In this document: positions 26,451-35,779 of the stretch, in pieces
Numbering within the stretch: position 1 is the first letter of the stretch
How the letters are laid out: the number at the start of each line of letters is the position of its first letter
Assembly: GCA_024103275.1 (NCBI GenBank)
Contig: JAGFIV010000050.1
Location: 1 to 64,000 of the forward strand
Source: Flavobacteriales bacterium
GTDB taxonomy: Bacteria; Bacteroidota; Bacteroidia; Flavobacteriales_F; PHOS-HE28
DNA length: 64,000 bases
Reading direction: 5' to 3'
Notes under the pieces: generated by a model
Told to the model about the DNA's origin: nothing
The model's input: only the letters and a program-made list of their open reading frames with translations
Databases searched by the model: none
Position numbers and translations under genes: made by a program

Positions 26451-26828
26451 ATGAAAACGACGCTTCTTTCCCTGGCTGCCGCCTTGGCTCTTACACTGGG
26501 CAACGCCAACCTGCATGCCGCCACGCCCGGCACCCCCGCATCCGTTGCCGGGCTCGCCGACAACAGCGGGCTGCAGCGCGCGGTGAAACACCAGATCAAC
26601 CGCCACATGATCTTTCCCTTGGAGGAGGAAGGACAAGACATGTTCGGCGCGGTGGACGTCTCCTTCGCCGTGAATGCCAACGGCCGTCTGGTGGTGCTCT
26701 CCGCCAACTCGGACAATGACGCCCTCCGCAGCTACGTGGTGGAGCGCCTGGGCCGTGTGCAAGTGGCCGCCAACCCTTCGGGATTGTGGAGGATCTCCCA
26801 CGTCCGCTTCGTGTTCCGGCCCGAGTGA
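26451..26828 (+). CDS. Small exported protein, TonB C-terminal-like fold
   Basis: 125 aa with a signal peptide (LLSLAAALALTLGNANLHAA). The mature 100 residues (KHQINRHMIFPLEEEGQDMFGAVDVSFAVNANGRLVVLSANS..LRSYVVERLGRVQV) follow the strand-helix pattern of the TonB C-terminal domain (Y/FP...G.V.V.F.V...G.V). There is no membrane anchor, so it is not an ordinary TonB. Such stand-alone exported domains are common in Bacteroidota and of unknown role. It is divergent from the sigma/anti-sigma pair and could be a target of it, which is only an inference from position. Confidence 0.7.
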   Translation: MKTTLLSLAAALALTLGNANLHAATPGTPASVAGLADNSGLQRAVKHQINRHMIFPLEEEGQDMFGAVDVSFAVNANGRLVVLSANSDNDALRSYVVERLGRVQVAANPSGLWRISHVRFVFRPE

Positions 26829-26897
26829 GCGCGGAAAAGATCCGGCCGCCTGTAACAAATCGCCACCCAGCCTGTCCTACGGGAAAGCAATCCCTCC

Positions 26898-27887
26898 ATG
26901 ACACGCCTTATCCTTCCGGCGCTGCTGCTGGCCCCGATGATGGTGATGGCCCAGCAGGACAGCCTGGCCACCGACAGTGCCACCGTGAAAAGGAACCACG
27001 CCATTTTCGTCACCGCAGGCCCGGGCGGGCTCAAGGTGGGCGTGGAGAACACGGACAGCACACACCGGAAAGACCAGTCCGACACGCTGCGCATCACGAC
27101 CAAGCGCAAGCAGATCCGCATCATCACCAGCCTACGCACGGACATCGACACCTCGGAAAGCTTCAATGACAGGGTGCGCGAACTGCGGCGTGAGCGGCGC
27201 AACACCTATACGTACTGGGCCGGGCTGGAATATGGCATGAGCACGTTCCTCACCAGCGACGGTCGGATCGGTGACGGACCGGAGAGCGGGCCGCTGCAAC
27301 TGAACAATGCGCGAAGCCGCTTCTTCGCCATCAACTTCATGGAGCAGAAGGTGGAGTTCGGCACCCACCACGCCGGGTTGCTCACCGGGCTGGGCCTCGA
27401 GTTCCTCAATTACAAGCTCAGCGACAACGTGTCCTTGGCCGCCAACGGCGACAGCACCTACGCCGTACCGATGGAACTGCCGGTGCTGAACAAGAACAAG
27501 CTGCGCCAGATCGGGCTGCGGGTTCCGCTGATGCTGGAATTCAATACCCAGCGCGCCAAGCTTCCGGCCGATGCCGGGGAACTGGCCAAGAAGCCGGGGT
27601 GGACCTTCGACCGCAAGCGCAATTTCCATCTGGCCTTCGGCGTGGTGGGGAGCTGGTACTTCGACACCATGTACAAGCAGAAGTACAAGGAGGACGGACG
27701 CAATGTGAAGAACCGGACCAAGGATGACCTCAACCTGCTGCCGTATCGCCTGGCCGCACGTGCCCAGGTCGGCTTTGCCAGCGTGAACCTTTTTGCCGAA
27801 TACGCCTTGACCCCGATGTTCCAGGAGGGTACCACCCCCGATATGCGTGCATTGAACTTCGGCATCACCTTGGTGGGCTTCAATTGA
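26898..27887 (+). CDS. Outer-membrane beta-barrel protein, PorT-like
   Basis: 329 aa with signal peptide MTRLILPALLLAPMMVMAQ. After a charged linker (VRELRRERRNT) the sequence alternates hydrophobic and polar residues typical of an 8-10 strand barrel: YTYWAGLEYGMSTFL, FGTHHAGLLTGLGLEFLNY, LRQIGLRVPLMLEF, FHLAFGVVGSWYF, YRLAARAQVGFASVNLFAEY and a last strand ALNFGITLVGFN. It follows the TonB-like gene by 69 bases in the same direction. Role unknown. Confidence 0.75.
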   Translation: MTRLILPALLLAPMMVMAQQDSLATDSATVKRNHAIFVTAGPGGLKVGVENTDSTHRKDQSDTLRITTKRKQIRIITSLRTDIDTSESFNDRVRELRRERRNTYTYWAGLEYGMSTFLTSDGRIGDGPESGPLQLNNARSRFFAINFMEQKVEFGTHHAGLLTGLGLEFLNYKLSDNVSLAANGDSTYAVPMELPVLNKNKLRQIGLRVPLMLEFNTQRAKLPADAGELAKKPGWTFDRKRNFHLAFGVVGSWYFDTMYKQKYKEDGRNVKNRTKDDLNLLPYRLAARAQVGFASVNLFAEYALTPMFQEGTTPDMRALNFGITLVGFN

Positions 27888-27932
27888 TCAGCGGGCACCG
27901 CGACGAGGGGAAACAGTTCGCAACCGCCCGTG

Positions 27933-27967
27933 CAGGGCCGCCGGAAACGGTGGCCCTGATTGCTTTC
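27933..27967 (+). terminator. Hairpin terminator between convergent genes
   Basis: CAGGGCCGCC pairs with GGTGGCCCTG (one wobble) around GGAAAC, followed by ATTGCTTT, in the gap between the barrel gene and the convergent fibronectin gene. Confidence 0.65.
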
Positions 27968-27984
27968 GGAATGCGGTGCCCGCC

Positions 27985-29544
27985 TCACCAACGCACCCCC
28001 ACCGCCTCGCTCGGATCGCTTTCGGTGCCGTCCATGCGCACTAGGCGCACCACGTACTGGTTGAATGCGCCCTTCACGGCTTGCCGGTCGGTGTATCCGG
28101 CGGCATCGGGCGGCAGGGCCTTGACCAGCACCGGCGCCGCACCGTTCACCGCACGGTACAGGTTCAGCGCCTTGCCGCTCCGGGTGCGGGTGGCCCACTC
28201 CAGGGCGATGCCCTCGGCCGTGCGCTTCGCCATCAACAGGCGTGGCCCCGCGAGGTCTTCGCTCCGGCCACGCAGCTCCACGGACGCGGAGGGCCGGCCG
28301 CGCACACCGCTGACGGAGCGGCCCACCACGCGGTAGCGGTAGGAACGGCCGGCCACGATACTGCTGTCACGGAACAGCGCGGTGCCCGCCGGTATCGGCG
28401 CGGCGTTCACGGCGCGGAAGGCGGTATCGCCCGCCCCGGCGCGCTCCACGTCGGTCATGAAAATGCCTGCATCCGCCGCCCAAGGGTCGCGCCAGCTCAC
28501 CCAGGCCACGCCGTCCGCCTCGCGCACGGCGACCTCCGTGGGGGTACTGGGCACGCGGCCATCGAAGGCCTGCACCGTGACGGTCATGGAGGGCATGCTC
28601 ACCGGCCCGCCGATACTCACGGCCCGGATGCGGTAGCGCCGCACGGCGTTGTCCGTCGCACTGCTGTCAGTCCATTCCACCGCGCCTTGCGCCGGCGCAC
28701 GGATGCCGGAGGCGGCAAGCGCGAAGGTGCTGTCCTTGGGCGCCCCGCGCTCCACCTGATAGAAGGCCACGTCAGGGCCTCCGGGCTGCCAGCGGAGCAC
28801 GATGCCGCGTGCGGTGGCCTCCGCCGTTACGGCTGCGGGCGGCATCACCTTCGGCTCGTCGTTGCTCAGCCCCTGCACGGGCATGCCCACGGTGGACCTC
28901 CCCACCATATCCACCAGTTCGATGCGGTAGAAGTAGGTCTCCTTCACGCGCTGCACGTGGTCGGTGTAGCCGGTGTCGGTGGGCGGCAGGTCGGCGATGG
29001 GGGAATACGGCCCGTCGAAGCGGTCGGCGCGATGCACCACGATGCCGCGCACACGCGCACCGTTCCCCACCTTCCACCGCAGGCGGATGGCCCGTTGGCC
29101 CGGCAGGTCCGCGGCGCTTGCCGAACTGATCCACGGGCGCACCTCATCGGCCAGGTTGTCCGCGGAGATCCACGCGGAGCTCGCGGCTTCGCGGCCTGTG
29201 GAATCCACCGGCACGGCACGGTACTCGTAGATGCCCAGCGCGGAGAAGGCGCTGTCCCAACACTGCACGAAGGTGGTGTCGTGCCGGTTGCCGATGAGGA
29301 CCGCGGGATGGATCTCCGCCTCGTCGCCCACATGCTGGCGGCGGCGGTAGATGCGCACTTTGGCGATGGTGCAGGCGGGCGCGGCCCAGGTCACTTGGAT
29401 CCGGGTGCCATGGCCTTGCGCATGCAGGGGCTTCAGCGCACAGGCCCCTTGGGCGGCTTTGCCGGCGGCCTGCTGGCCCATGCTGGGCACGGCGACCAGG
29501 AGCAGGAGGGAGAACAGGATCGTTTTCATCGCAGTGCCGTTCAT
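27985..29544 (-). CDS. Exported fibronectin type III repeat protein, last gene of an outer-membrane operon
   Basis: 519 aa. The ATG at 29544 overlaps the previous gene's stop (ATGA) and gives MNGTAMKTILFSLLLLVAVP, a signal peptide ending at MGQQ; ATG at 29529 is an alternative. The mature part is about five fibronectin-like units, recognisable by IRLRWKVGNGARVRGIVVHRA, IVLRWQPGGPDVAFYQVERG, VAWVSWRDPWAADAGIFMTD and IALEWATRTRSGKALNLYRA, each followed by a YRYRV/YRIRAV strand. No T9SS C-terminal domain and no lipobox. It is translationally coupled to the 2,078-aa protein, so the two probably act together at the cell surface. Confidence 0.82.
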   Translation of the reverse strand: MNGTAMKTILFSLLLLVAVPSMGQQAAGKAAQGACALKPLHAQGHGTRIQVTWAAPACTIAKVRIYRRRQHVGDEAEIHPAVLIGNRHDTTFVQCWDSAFSALGIYEYRAVPVDSTGREAASSAWISADNLADEVRPWISSASAADLPGQRAIRLRWKVGNGARVRGIVVHRADRFDGPYSPIADLPPTDTGYTDHVQRVKETYFYRIELVDMVGRSTVGMPVQGLSNDEPKVMPPAAVTAEATARGIVLRWQPGGPDVAFYQVERGAPKDSTFALAASGIRAPAQGAVEWTDSSATDNAVRRYRIRAVSIGGPVSMPSMTVTVQAFDGRVPSTPTEVAVREADGVAWVSWRDPWAADAGIFMTDVERAGAGDTAFRAVNAAPIPAGTALFRDSSIVAGRSYRYRVVGRSVSGVRGRPSASVELRGRSEDLAGPRLLMAKRTAEGIALEWATRTRSGKALNLYRAVNGAAPVLVKALPPDAAGYTDRQAVKGAFNQYVVRLVRMDGTESDPSEAVGVRW

Positions 29545-32500
29545 TGTCCGCAGGGTCCGTCGGTGCGGTGCAGGTAGAAGCCGCCGGCGTTCACACCGGC
29601 CTTCACGGTAAAGGTGTAGCTGTCGCCCACGCCGCAGATGGAGGCGCTGGCGCTGGTGGAGCCGCAGGCATCGAGCCCGAAGCTGCCGTTCTGCAGGGAG
29701 GCTTCGAAGAGCGCAGAGGCACCGGTGGACAGGTCCATGCTGCTGCAATTGGGGATGGGGCTCAGCAGCCAGAAGTTGAGGCTGGCATCGGCATAGGCCA
29801 TGCCCCCGAAGCCGATGCTGCCGCTGAGGTCCACCCAGTTGCGGCCTTCCACGGCACAGCCGGCATGGCCTTCCACGCCCAGCAGCAGCAGGTCCACACT
29901 GGGCACCGGGATGTCCACGAGGCTCAGCTTGTCCTGCAGATAGAGGCCCTTGATCTGCTTGCCCGCCATGTGCGCGGGCAGGCTCTTCAGGCGGAAGCCG
30001 GCCATCATGTTGGAGAGCAGGGTGTCCGGGATGCTGTTGTGCGAACCGATCAGGAAGGCCGGGTGGTGATCGTTCAACGGCCAGGGCACGGGCGGCACGA
30101 TCACGTGCGCATCGTAGCAGCTCACCAGGAAGCCGCCCTTGTCCACCAGCAAGCCGAGCTGGGCGTCCACGATGTTCACCGCGCCGAACATGTTGTTGTG
30201 CAGGCCCAGGCTGCCCACCAGGCGTGCATGCTCGAAGTCGTAGCTCATGGCCATGTTGCCGAAGGGCGTGGCCAGCTGGTCCATGCCGATCTTGCCGTCC
30301 TGCAGGCTCACGGCGCCCTTCACCGTGAACGACAATTCATTCTCCGGCGCATCGGCGATGCCCTCCATGTTCACCAGGTTGCCCTTGAAGGAAAGCTCCT
30401 CCCACTGGCTGCTGCCCATGGTCTGCCTTCCGCTGTTGAGCAGCATCATCTTGTCGCCGCCGAAGGCGATGGCCTGCCGCGTGGAACCCTTGTAGTGCTG
30501 GCCATCCTCGCGGATCAGGTCGATGAAGGTGTTGCCCGCCTTGTGGTCCAGGAAGCCGTAGGCGTAAACGGGCGCCCCGGTCTCGCCGGCGCCGGGATCG
30601 ATGCGGAAGCGGCCGTAGCAGGTGAAGTGGCCGGGGCCGATCTCTTGCGAGGCCATGCGGTCATCGAGCTGGAAGTACACGTTGCCGCGGCCCGTGGTGA
30701 TGGTGGCGCCGAGCGGTTTCAGGCGGCTGGCGGGCTGGCCGTTCTCCTTGTAGAAGCTGAAGAAGCCGGTGGTCTGCGGCAGGCCGTGGATGGCCAGCGA
30801 GCAGTTGGCCAGCAGGTCCACGCCATCGGGCGTGAACTGCATGGCGCCCACGGGCACCAGGTCCACGATGTCGTGGTAGCGGTAGTTGCGTGCACGCACC
30901 TCGGCCAGGGGCATGCCGCGGCTGAAGAGCGAGAAGCTGGAGAGCTCCACCTGGCCCGGCACCAGTTCCGGCGGGCCCTTGATGGACGCCACGGAGGTGC
31001 TGCCCGCGGTGAGTGCACCGAAGCGCCAGGCGCCGGCCTTGCCTTGGAAGAGGTAGCCCGGATCGTAGCCGAAGGTCCAGGTGGTGCCGGGTGCGGGCTG
31101 TAGCGGAGCCACGCCGCCGAGGCGCACCTCGCCCAGGTTCTTCGCGGCCATCTCCAGCGCGTTGGGGCGGATCATCACCTGGCTCATGTCGGCCTTGGCC
31201 AGCTTCATGTCCAGCACGCCGCTGGGGATCACGATGGCGGCCAGTTCGTTGTTGAAGGTCCACGGGCTGGTGGCGCTGAAGCTCCAGTCGTTCAGCTTGA
31301 AGTTGAGCGTGCTGCCGCCGCCCTGGATGCCCTCGATGGTGGTGGCGTTCACGCGGATCTCGCCCACGTCCAGGTCCAGCACGGCCGGGGTGATGTCGGG
31401 CACATCCTTCACCTGGATCACCGTGGCGATGCGGAACACGTCGGGCTCCACCACCGAGCGCGTGCGGTCGCTGCGGGCGGGGAAGCCGCGGAGGGAGAAC
31501 TGCGCGTTCGAGGGGGACCATGTGCCGAACAGGCCGCCGCCGTAGGCCAGCGTCATCAGGTTATAGCTGCGTTGGGGCAGCGGTGCGCCATTTCGGAACA
31601 CCGTGATCAGGGGTTGCTCCGCGCCATCACCCAGGTAGAAGCTGCCGGTGAAGTCGTAGGAGAAGTTGAAGGAGGAGAGCTCACTGCCCACCGTGCCGCG
31701 CACCTCGCCGCCGTTCGGTATGGCGTGCACCTCCACACGCCCCGGGAAGAAGGAGAACGGCAGGCCCTTGAGGCTGGCGCGCAGGTCGGTGTAAAGGCCG
31801 ATCGGCACCTGCGCCATGTCCGTCACCACTTTCCCGTCGCGGGGAACGGCGCGCGGCTTACCGCCGGGTCCGGGCGGCCCGGGATCCACGGTGATGGCGC
31901 TGAAGAGGATGCGCTGCGCGGGGTCGTACAGGCGGAAGTTGGGGTTGGCCGGCAGGTTGACGAAGGCCCCGTTGATGGTGGAGCTGCCGTCGTTGTTCTT
32001 GGTCCGCCCGGTCACCTCCACGGGGAAGCCCAGCAGGGTGGTGAGGTCGAGGTCGTCCACGCGTTGCAGCACCAGCGTCACCACGGGCATCTTGGGCACC
32101 ATGCCGAAGTTCGGCGGCGGGCCGGGCACCATCACGTAGGTGACATCCTGCGCGGTGCCGATGTAGCTCACCTGCGGGTCGGACTTGGCGGCATGCACGG
32201 TGAAGGGCCCCATGGGCACGCCGGACAGGGTGAAGTTGCCGTTGGCGTCGGTGGTGGTCTGGTTCAGTTGCGGACCGTATTGATCGCTGCCGATCTCCAC
32301 CCATACGCGTGCACCGGGCACCGGCGCATTGCCGGGTGCGGACACCACATGGCCGACAAGCTGGGTGCCGTTGTCCAGGAACTGTTCCAGGGTCACGGGC
32401 TCGGGCGACACGTCGTTCACGATGATGCGGTCCACCGGGATCAGGTCGCCGCCCGGCTGCACGCGCAGGCGGAACTCGGAGGCAGCGGAGAGGAATTCGA

Positions 32501-35500
32501 AATACGCGATGCCGTCGCTGTCGGAAACCTGCTGGCGGTCGTCCACGCGCACCACGGCACCTGCCACGGGCCCGCCGAACGAATCGAGCTTCACGCGCAG
32601 GCGGTGCCGCTTCTCCTTCACGGTGAAGGCCCCCAGGTCCACAGGTTGATCACCCACGGGGAAGGGCACATTGCGCGTTACCGTGAGCGGGAAGTACTGG
32701 TCGCTGAGCGGCACCAGTTGCACCTGCTGCATGCCCGAAGGGCCGTGCACCATGAACTGCTCGGTGGCCTTGAACGTCATGAAACCGCCGGCCCCGGGCA
32801 ACGGCGCCTGGGCCTGGGTTTGCCCCGGCGGCAGCACCGGTTGCACGTTCTGCCCACCGCCCGCGCCGGGCACTTGGAACGACCACGGAATGATCGGATC
32901 CCCCATCTGGATCAGCGGCGCATTCGTGTTCCCGCTTGGTGGCGCCTGGCCGCCGGTGGTGCCCACCACTTCCATCATCATCTCCGACCGGCCCCACGGC
33001 CCATCGCCCACCTGCACGTCGCAGCGCACGGGCCGGCCCTCTTCATCCTGGATCAGACCCTTCACCCAGCCCACTGGCTTCATCAGGATGCCGCTGGTCA
33101 TGTCCCACTGCAGGCCCATCTTCAGGTCCACCTTGGGGCTGGCGGGGTTGCTGTTGTTCACCTGCCCGGGCGGCACACCGGGCGGTTCGCCGGCCAAGGG
33201 GCGGATGGCGGGCCAGTAGCCCGGCTTGGAAACCAGGATGCTGGCATGCGGGCCCAGGAAGAACATGCCGTCGCTGGAGCCCTTCACCAGGATGCCGGTG
33301 AAATCGAAGAAGCCGTCGGGATCCGTGAGCCGCGTGTATTCCATGTAGGTGAAGTCGGCGGTCCCGGTGTTCTGCTCGCAGCCCACGATCACCGGGGACA
33401 CGTTGCCCGGCGCGGGATCGTAGGCCAGCCTCAAGGTGACCAGCGCATTGGGCAGCGGCTCGGTGGCGGACACCATCACACGGCCCATCACGCGGGGTTG
33501 CAGCGGCACCAGGTCCACGGACACCTCGTACACGGGGATGTCGCCCAATTGGCTGTTCAGCGGGCTGCGTGCACCGTGGAGCACCACGGGCGGCTTGCCG
33601 TACGAGTTGGGCCAGGCCTTGTTCCACGACAGGTAGTGGTAAAGCCCGCGCTCGGTGCTGGTGCGGCAGTCCAGCAGGTAATCGTCGGGAGCGGCGTCGC
33701 TGTGCACCACCATGTTGTGGAAGAGCGCACTGCCATCACCGGTCTTGGTGGCGCACCGGGCCACCAGCGGCACATCACCCAGGCCGGGCATCGGCATGCT
33801 TTGGTCCAGGTGCTGCCCTTCATCGTCCGGGATCTCCGTTGGCGTATGGTCCGCCGGGCGCATCACGCTCACCTGCACGTTCCCCATGGGTGAACCGGTG
33901 CCGCCCATCTGCATGGCGCAATTCCCCTGACGTACGCTCACCTTCAGGTCGTAGCTGCGCACGTAGCAGGCCTGTTCCGGCAATTCCACCACATCACCGG
34001 GCTGCGCGTAGATCTCCAGGTCGGGGCTGCAGTAGTAGGGCGAGGCCACCTCGATCATCAGCACCTTGGAGCTGTTATAGGCATCGATGGAGCCCAGCAT
34101 CAACGGCTCCTGGCTGATCGGGTCGATGATCAGGCTGTTGATCCCCGCCGACGAGCTGCCCAAGGAGATGCCCGTGTAGCTGGGCTGGTGGTAGAAGAGG
34201 TCGAAGTTGCCGTTGCCGTCGGTGGTGCCCGTGGCCACCACCTTGCCGTAGTGCCATTCCACCGCATCACCCTGTTGGCCGGTGAGCACGCCATCCATGA
34301 AAGGCATGGAATCCACGCCGAGGATCAAGCGGTCGTATTGCGTCTGCTGGCCTTTGCCATGGTACACGGTCACTCCAGTGAGCACCACATGCTCCACCAA
34401 TTTGATGGGGATGTTCTTCAAGGGCTTCGCTCCGGTGGTGCTCACGGGGAAGGGGTCCTTCCACTTGTCCTGCGGGAACAGGCTGATCAGCTCCATGCCC
34501 ACCGGCGCGATCAGGCTTTCGCCCATGCCATAGCTGTAGCTCGAGGAGCCGCCGGACTGGTTGAAGGCGCCCATGAACGGCCCCATGGAAAGGGTGCCGC
34601 CCGCCGCACCTGCGCCCATGGCGTTGATCAACGGCCCCGCCATTGCCGTGTTGGTGCCTCCGCCTGGTGCTCCCCCGGCCGGTGGCGGCACGCCAGCGAG
34701 GCCGACCACGGCATTGGGTGAGAGGATGACCCCACCGATGTTCGCGATCGAAAGAGGCCCCGCCGGATCGCAGCCCGGGCGCGTGCTTTCCTTGAAGCGG
34801 TAAAGCAATCGCCCCTTCACATGCGTGTCCGGCAACGGCCCGAGGGGCAAGGTGATCGCCGGGACGTACGTGCCGATGCCCAGGTCGGGAACGGAGACGC
34901 CCGTGCCGCTGGTCGCGGTCGGCGGCTGGATGGTGAAAGTGCACACTTCGCTCCGCCCCCGGTTCTCAAAGAGGACGCTTTCCGTCACGTCGCGGGCCAT
35001 CACGCCCACGGCATAGAGGGTGTTCTCCTTCAAGGTCGGGTCGTAGGACTGCCATGGATAGGAAGGCACCATCAGGTCCGTGCGCACCATGGGGTTGCCG
35101 GCCACGCCGTCCATGGCCAGCATCATCGCGTTCGCGGGGTTCTGCCCGGGCAGCACCTCCAGCACGTAGAGGTCGTAGCGCACGTTGGCCATGTTGATGG
35201 CGCCCACCGGCGGGCTCCAGGTGAACACCGGCCAGGGATCGCCCACGGTGCCGTCGCACCAGGGGAAGGTGAGCACCGGCGGCTGCGCGTAGGTGATGGG
35301 GAAGAAGAGGCAGCCCACGGGTGCCTCGGCGGACAAGGGCTCGCCCGTTTGGTAGTCCACGGCCTGCACGCAGAGCTCGTAGTTGCCTTCCGGCAGGATG
35401 CCCGTCTGGATCACGGCGTTCTGCACCTGTTGCGGCGCGCTGACCTCGAAGTTGTTGCGGTCGATGAAGTCCATCGCCTGCGAATTGGCCTGCAGCACGC

Positions 35501-35777
35501 GGGTCTCCAGCGGGCCCAGCACCACCGGTGCGGGGGGCGCGTAGGTGCTGCGCGTGTGGCCGCTGAAGCCGTTGTCGCCGGTGAGGGTGCCGATGAGCTT
35601 CAAGGCCACCTGCTCGTTGGTGGTGTTGGTGATGTTCACGATCAGCGCGCCCTGGTAGTCGCTAAGGTGGGTGCTGTAGGGCGGCGTGATCACGGGCATC
35701 ACGGAGACCTGTGTCTGCGCTGCCGCGGCGACGGTGACCAGGGCCGCGGCGATCAGGGAGGGGATCCTGTGTCTCAT
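29541..35777 (-). CDS. Very large exported modular protein of unknown function
   Basis: 2,078 aa with a signal peptide (IPSLIAAALVTVAAAAQ). Residues about 21-290 form an Ig-like N-terminal region (TGILPEGNYELCVQAVDYQTG, WPVFTWSPPVG, ENTLYAVGVMARDV). A Gly/Ala/Pro-rich linker follows at about 355-400. The middle contains carboxypeptidase-regulatory-like beta-sandwiches: near 760 (GRVMVSATEPLPNALVTLRL), near 900 (VKGLIQDEEGRPVRCDV) and near 1135 (VVSAPGNAPVPGARVWVEIG, then TTDANGNFTLSGVPMGPF). The last 700 residues are beta-rich without a recognised domain and end with a cysteine pair; there is no T9SS sorting domain. It lies 2 bases after the barrel gene and overlaps the fibronectin gene. Likely exposed at or beyond the outer membrane. 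Confidence 0.8.
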   Translation of the reverse strand: MRHRIPSLIAAALVTVAAAAQTQVSVMPVITPPYSTHLSDYQGALIVNITNTTNEQVALKLIGTLTGDNGFSGHTRSTYAPPAPVVLGPLETRVLQANSQAMDFIDRNNFEVSAPQQVQNAVIQTGILPEGNYELCVQAVDYQTGEPLSAEAPVGCLFFPITYAQPPVLTFPWCDGTVGDPWPVFTWSPPVGAINMANVRYDLYVLEVLPGQNPANAMMLAMDGVAGNPMVRTDLMVPSYPWQSYDPTLKENTLYAVGVMARDVTESVLFENRGRSEVCTFTIQPPTATSGTGVSVPDLGIGTYVPAITLPLGPLPDTHVKGRLLYRFKESTRPGCDPAGPLSIANIGGVILSPNAVVGLAGVPPPAGGAPGGGTNTAMAGPLINAMGAGAAGGTLSMGPFMGAFNQSGGSSSYSYGMGESLIAPVGMELISLFPQDKWKDPFPVSTTGAKPLKNIPIKLVEHVVLTGVTVYHGKGQQTQYDRLILGVDSMPFMDGVLTGQQGDAVEWHYGKVVATGTTDGNGNFDLFYHQPSYTGISLGSSSAGINSLIIDPISQEPLMLGSIDAYNSSKVLMIEVASPYYCSPDLEIYAQPGDVVELPEQACYVRSYDLKVSVRQGNCAMQMGGTGSPMGNVQVSVMRPADHTPTEIPDDEGQHLDQSMPMPGLGDVPLVARCATKTGDGSALFHNMVVHSDAAPDDYLLDCRTSTERGLYHYLSWNKAWPNSYGKPPVVLHGARSPLNSQLGDIPVYEVSVDLVPLQPRVMGRVMVSATEPLPNALVTLRLAYDPAPGNVSPVIVGCEQNTGTADFTYMEYTRLTDPDGFFDFTGILVKGSSDGMFFLGPHASILVSKPGYWPAIRPLAGEPPGVPPGQVNNSNPASPKVDLKMGLQWDMTSGILMKPVGWVKGLIQDEEGRPVRCDVQVGDGPWGRSEMMMEVVGTTGGQAPPSGNTNAPLIQMGDPIIPWSFQVPGAGGGQNVQPVLPPGQTQAQAPLPGAGGFMTFKATEQFMVHGPSGMQQVQLVPLSDQYFPLTVTRNVPFPVGDQPVDLGAFTVKEKRHRLRVKLDSFGGPVAGAVVRVDDRQQVSDSDGIAYFEFLSAASEFRLRVQPGGDLIPVDRIIVNDVSPEPVTLEQFLDNGTQLVGHVVSAPGNAPVPGARVWVEIGSDQYGPQLNQTTTDANGNFTLSGVPMGPFTVHAAKSDPQVSYIGTAQDVTYVMVPGPPPNFGMVPKMPVVTLVLQRVDDLDLTTLLGFPVEVTGRTKNNDGSSTINGAFVNLPANPNFRLYDPAQRILFSAITVDPGPPGPGGKPRAVPRDGKVVTDMAQVPIGLYTDLRASLKGLPFSFFPGRVEVHAIPNGGEVRGTVGSELSSFNFSYDFTGSFYLGDGAEQPLITVFRNGAPLPQRSYNLMTLAYGGGLFGTWSPSNAQFSLRGFPARSDRTRSVVEPDVFRIATVIQVKDVPDITPAVLDLDVGEIRVNATTIEGIQGGGSTLNFKLNDWSFSATSPWTFNNELAAIVIPSGVLDMKLAKADMSQVMIRPNALEMAAKNLGEVRLGGVAPLQPAPGTTWTFGYDPGYLFQGKAGAWRFGALTAGSTSVASIKGPPELVPGQVELSSFSLFSRGMPLAEVRARNYRYHDIVDLVPVGAMQFTPDGVDLLANCSLAIHGLPQTTGFFSFYKENGQPASRLKPLGATITTGRGNVYFQLDDRMASQEIGPGHFTCYGRFRIDPGAGETGAPVYAYGFLDHKAGNTFIDLIREDGQHYKGSTRQAIAFGGDKMMLLNSGRQTMGSSQWEELSFKGNLVNMEGIADAPENELSFTVKGAVSLQDGKIGMDQLATPFGNMAMSYDFEHARLVGSLGLHNNMFGAVNIVDAQLGLLVDKGGFLVSCYDAHVIVPPVPWPLNDHHPAFLIGSHNSIPDTLLSNMMAGFRLKSLPAHMAGKQIKGLYLQDKLSLVDIPVPSVDLLLLGVEGHAGCAVEGRNWVDLSGSIGFGGMAYADASLNFWLLSPIPNCSSMDLSTGASALFEASLQNGSFGLDACGSTSASASICGVGDSYTFTVKAGVNAGGFYLHRTDGPCGQ

Positions 35778-35779
35778 GG

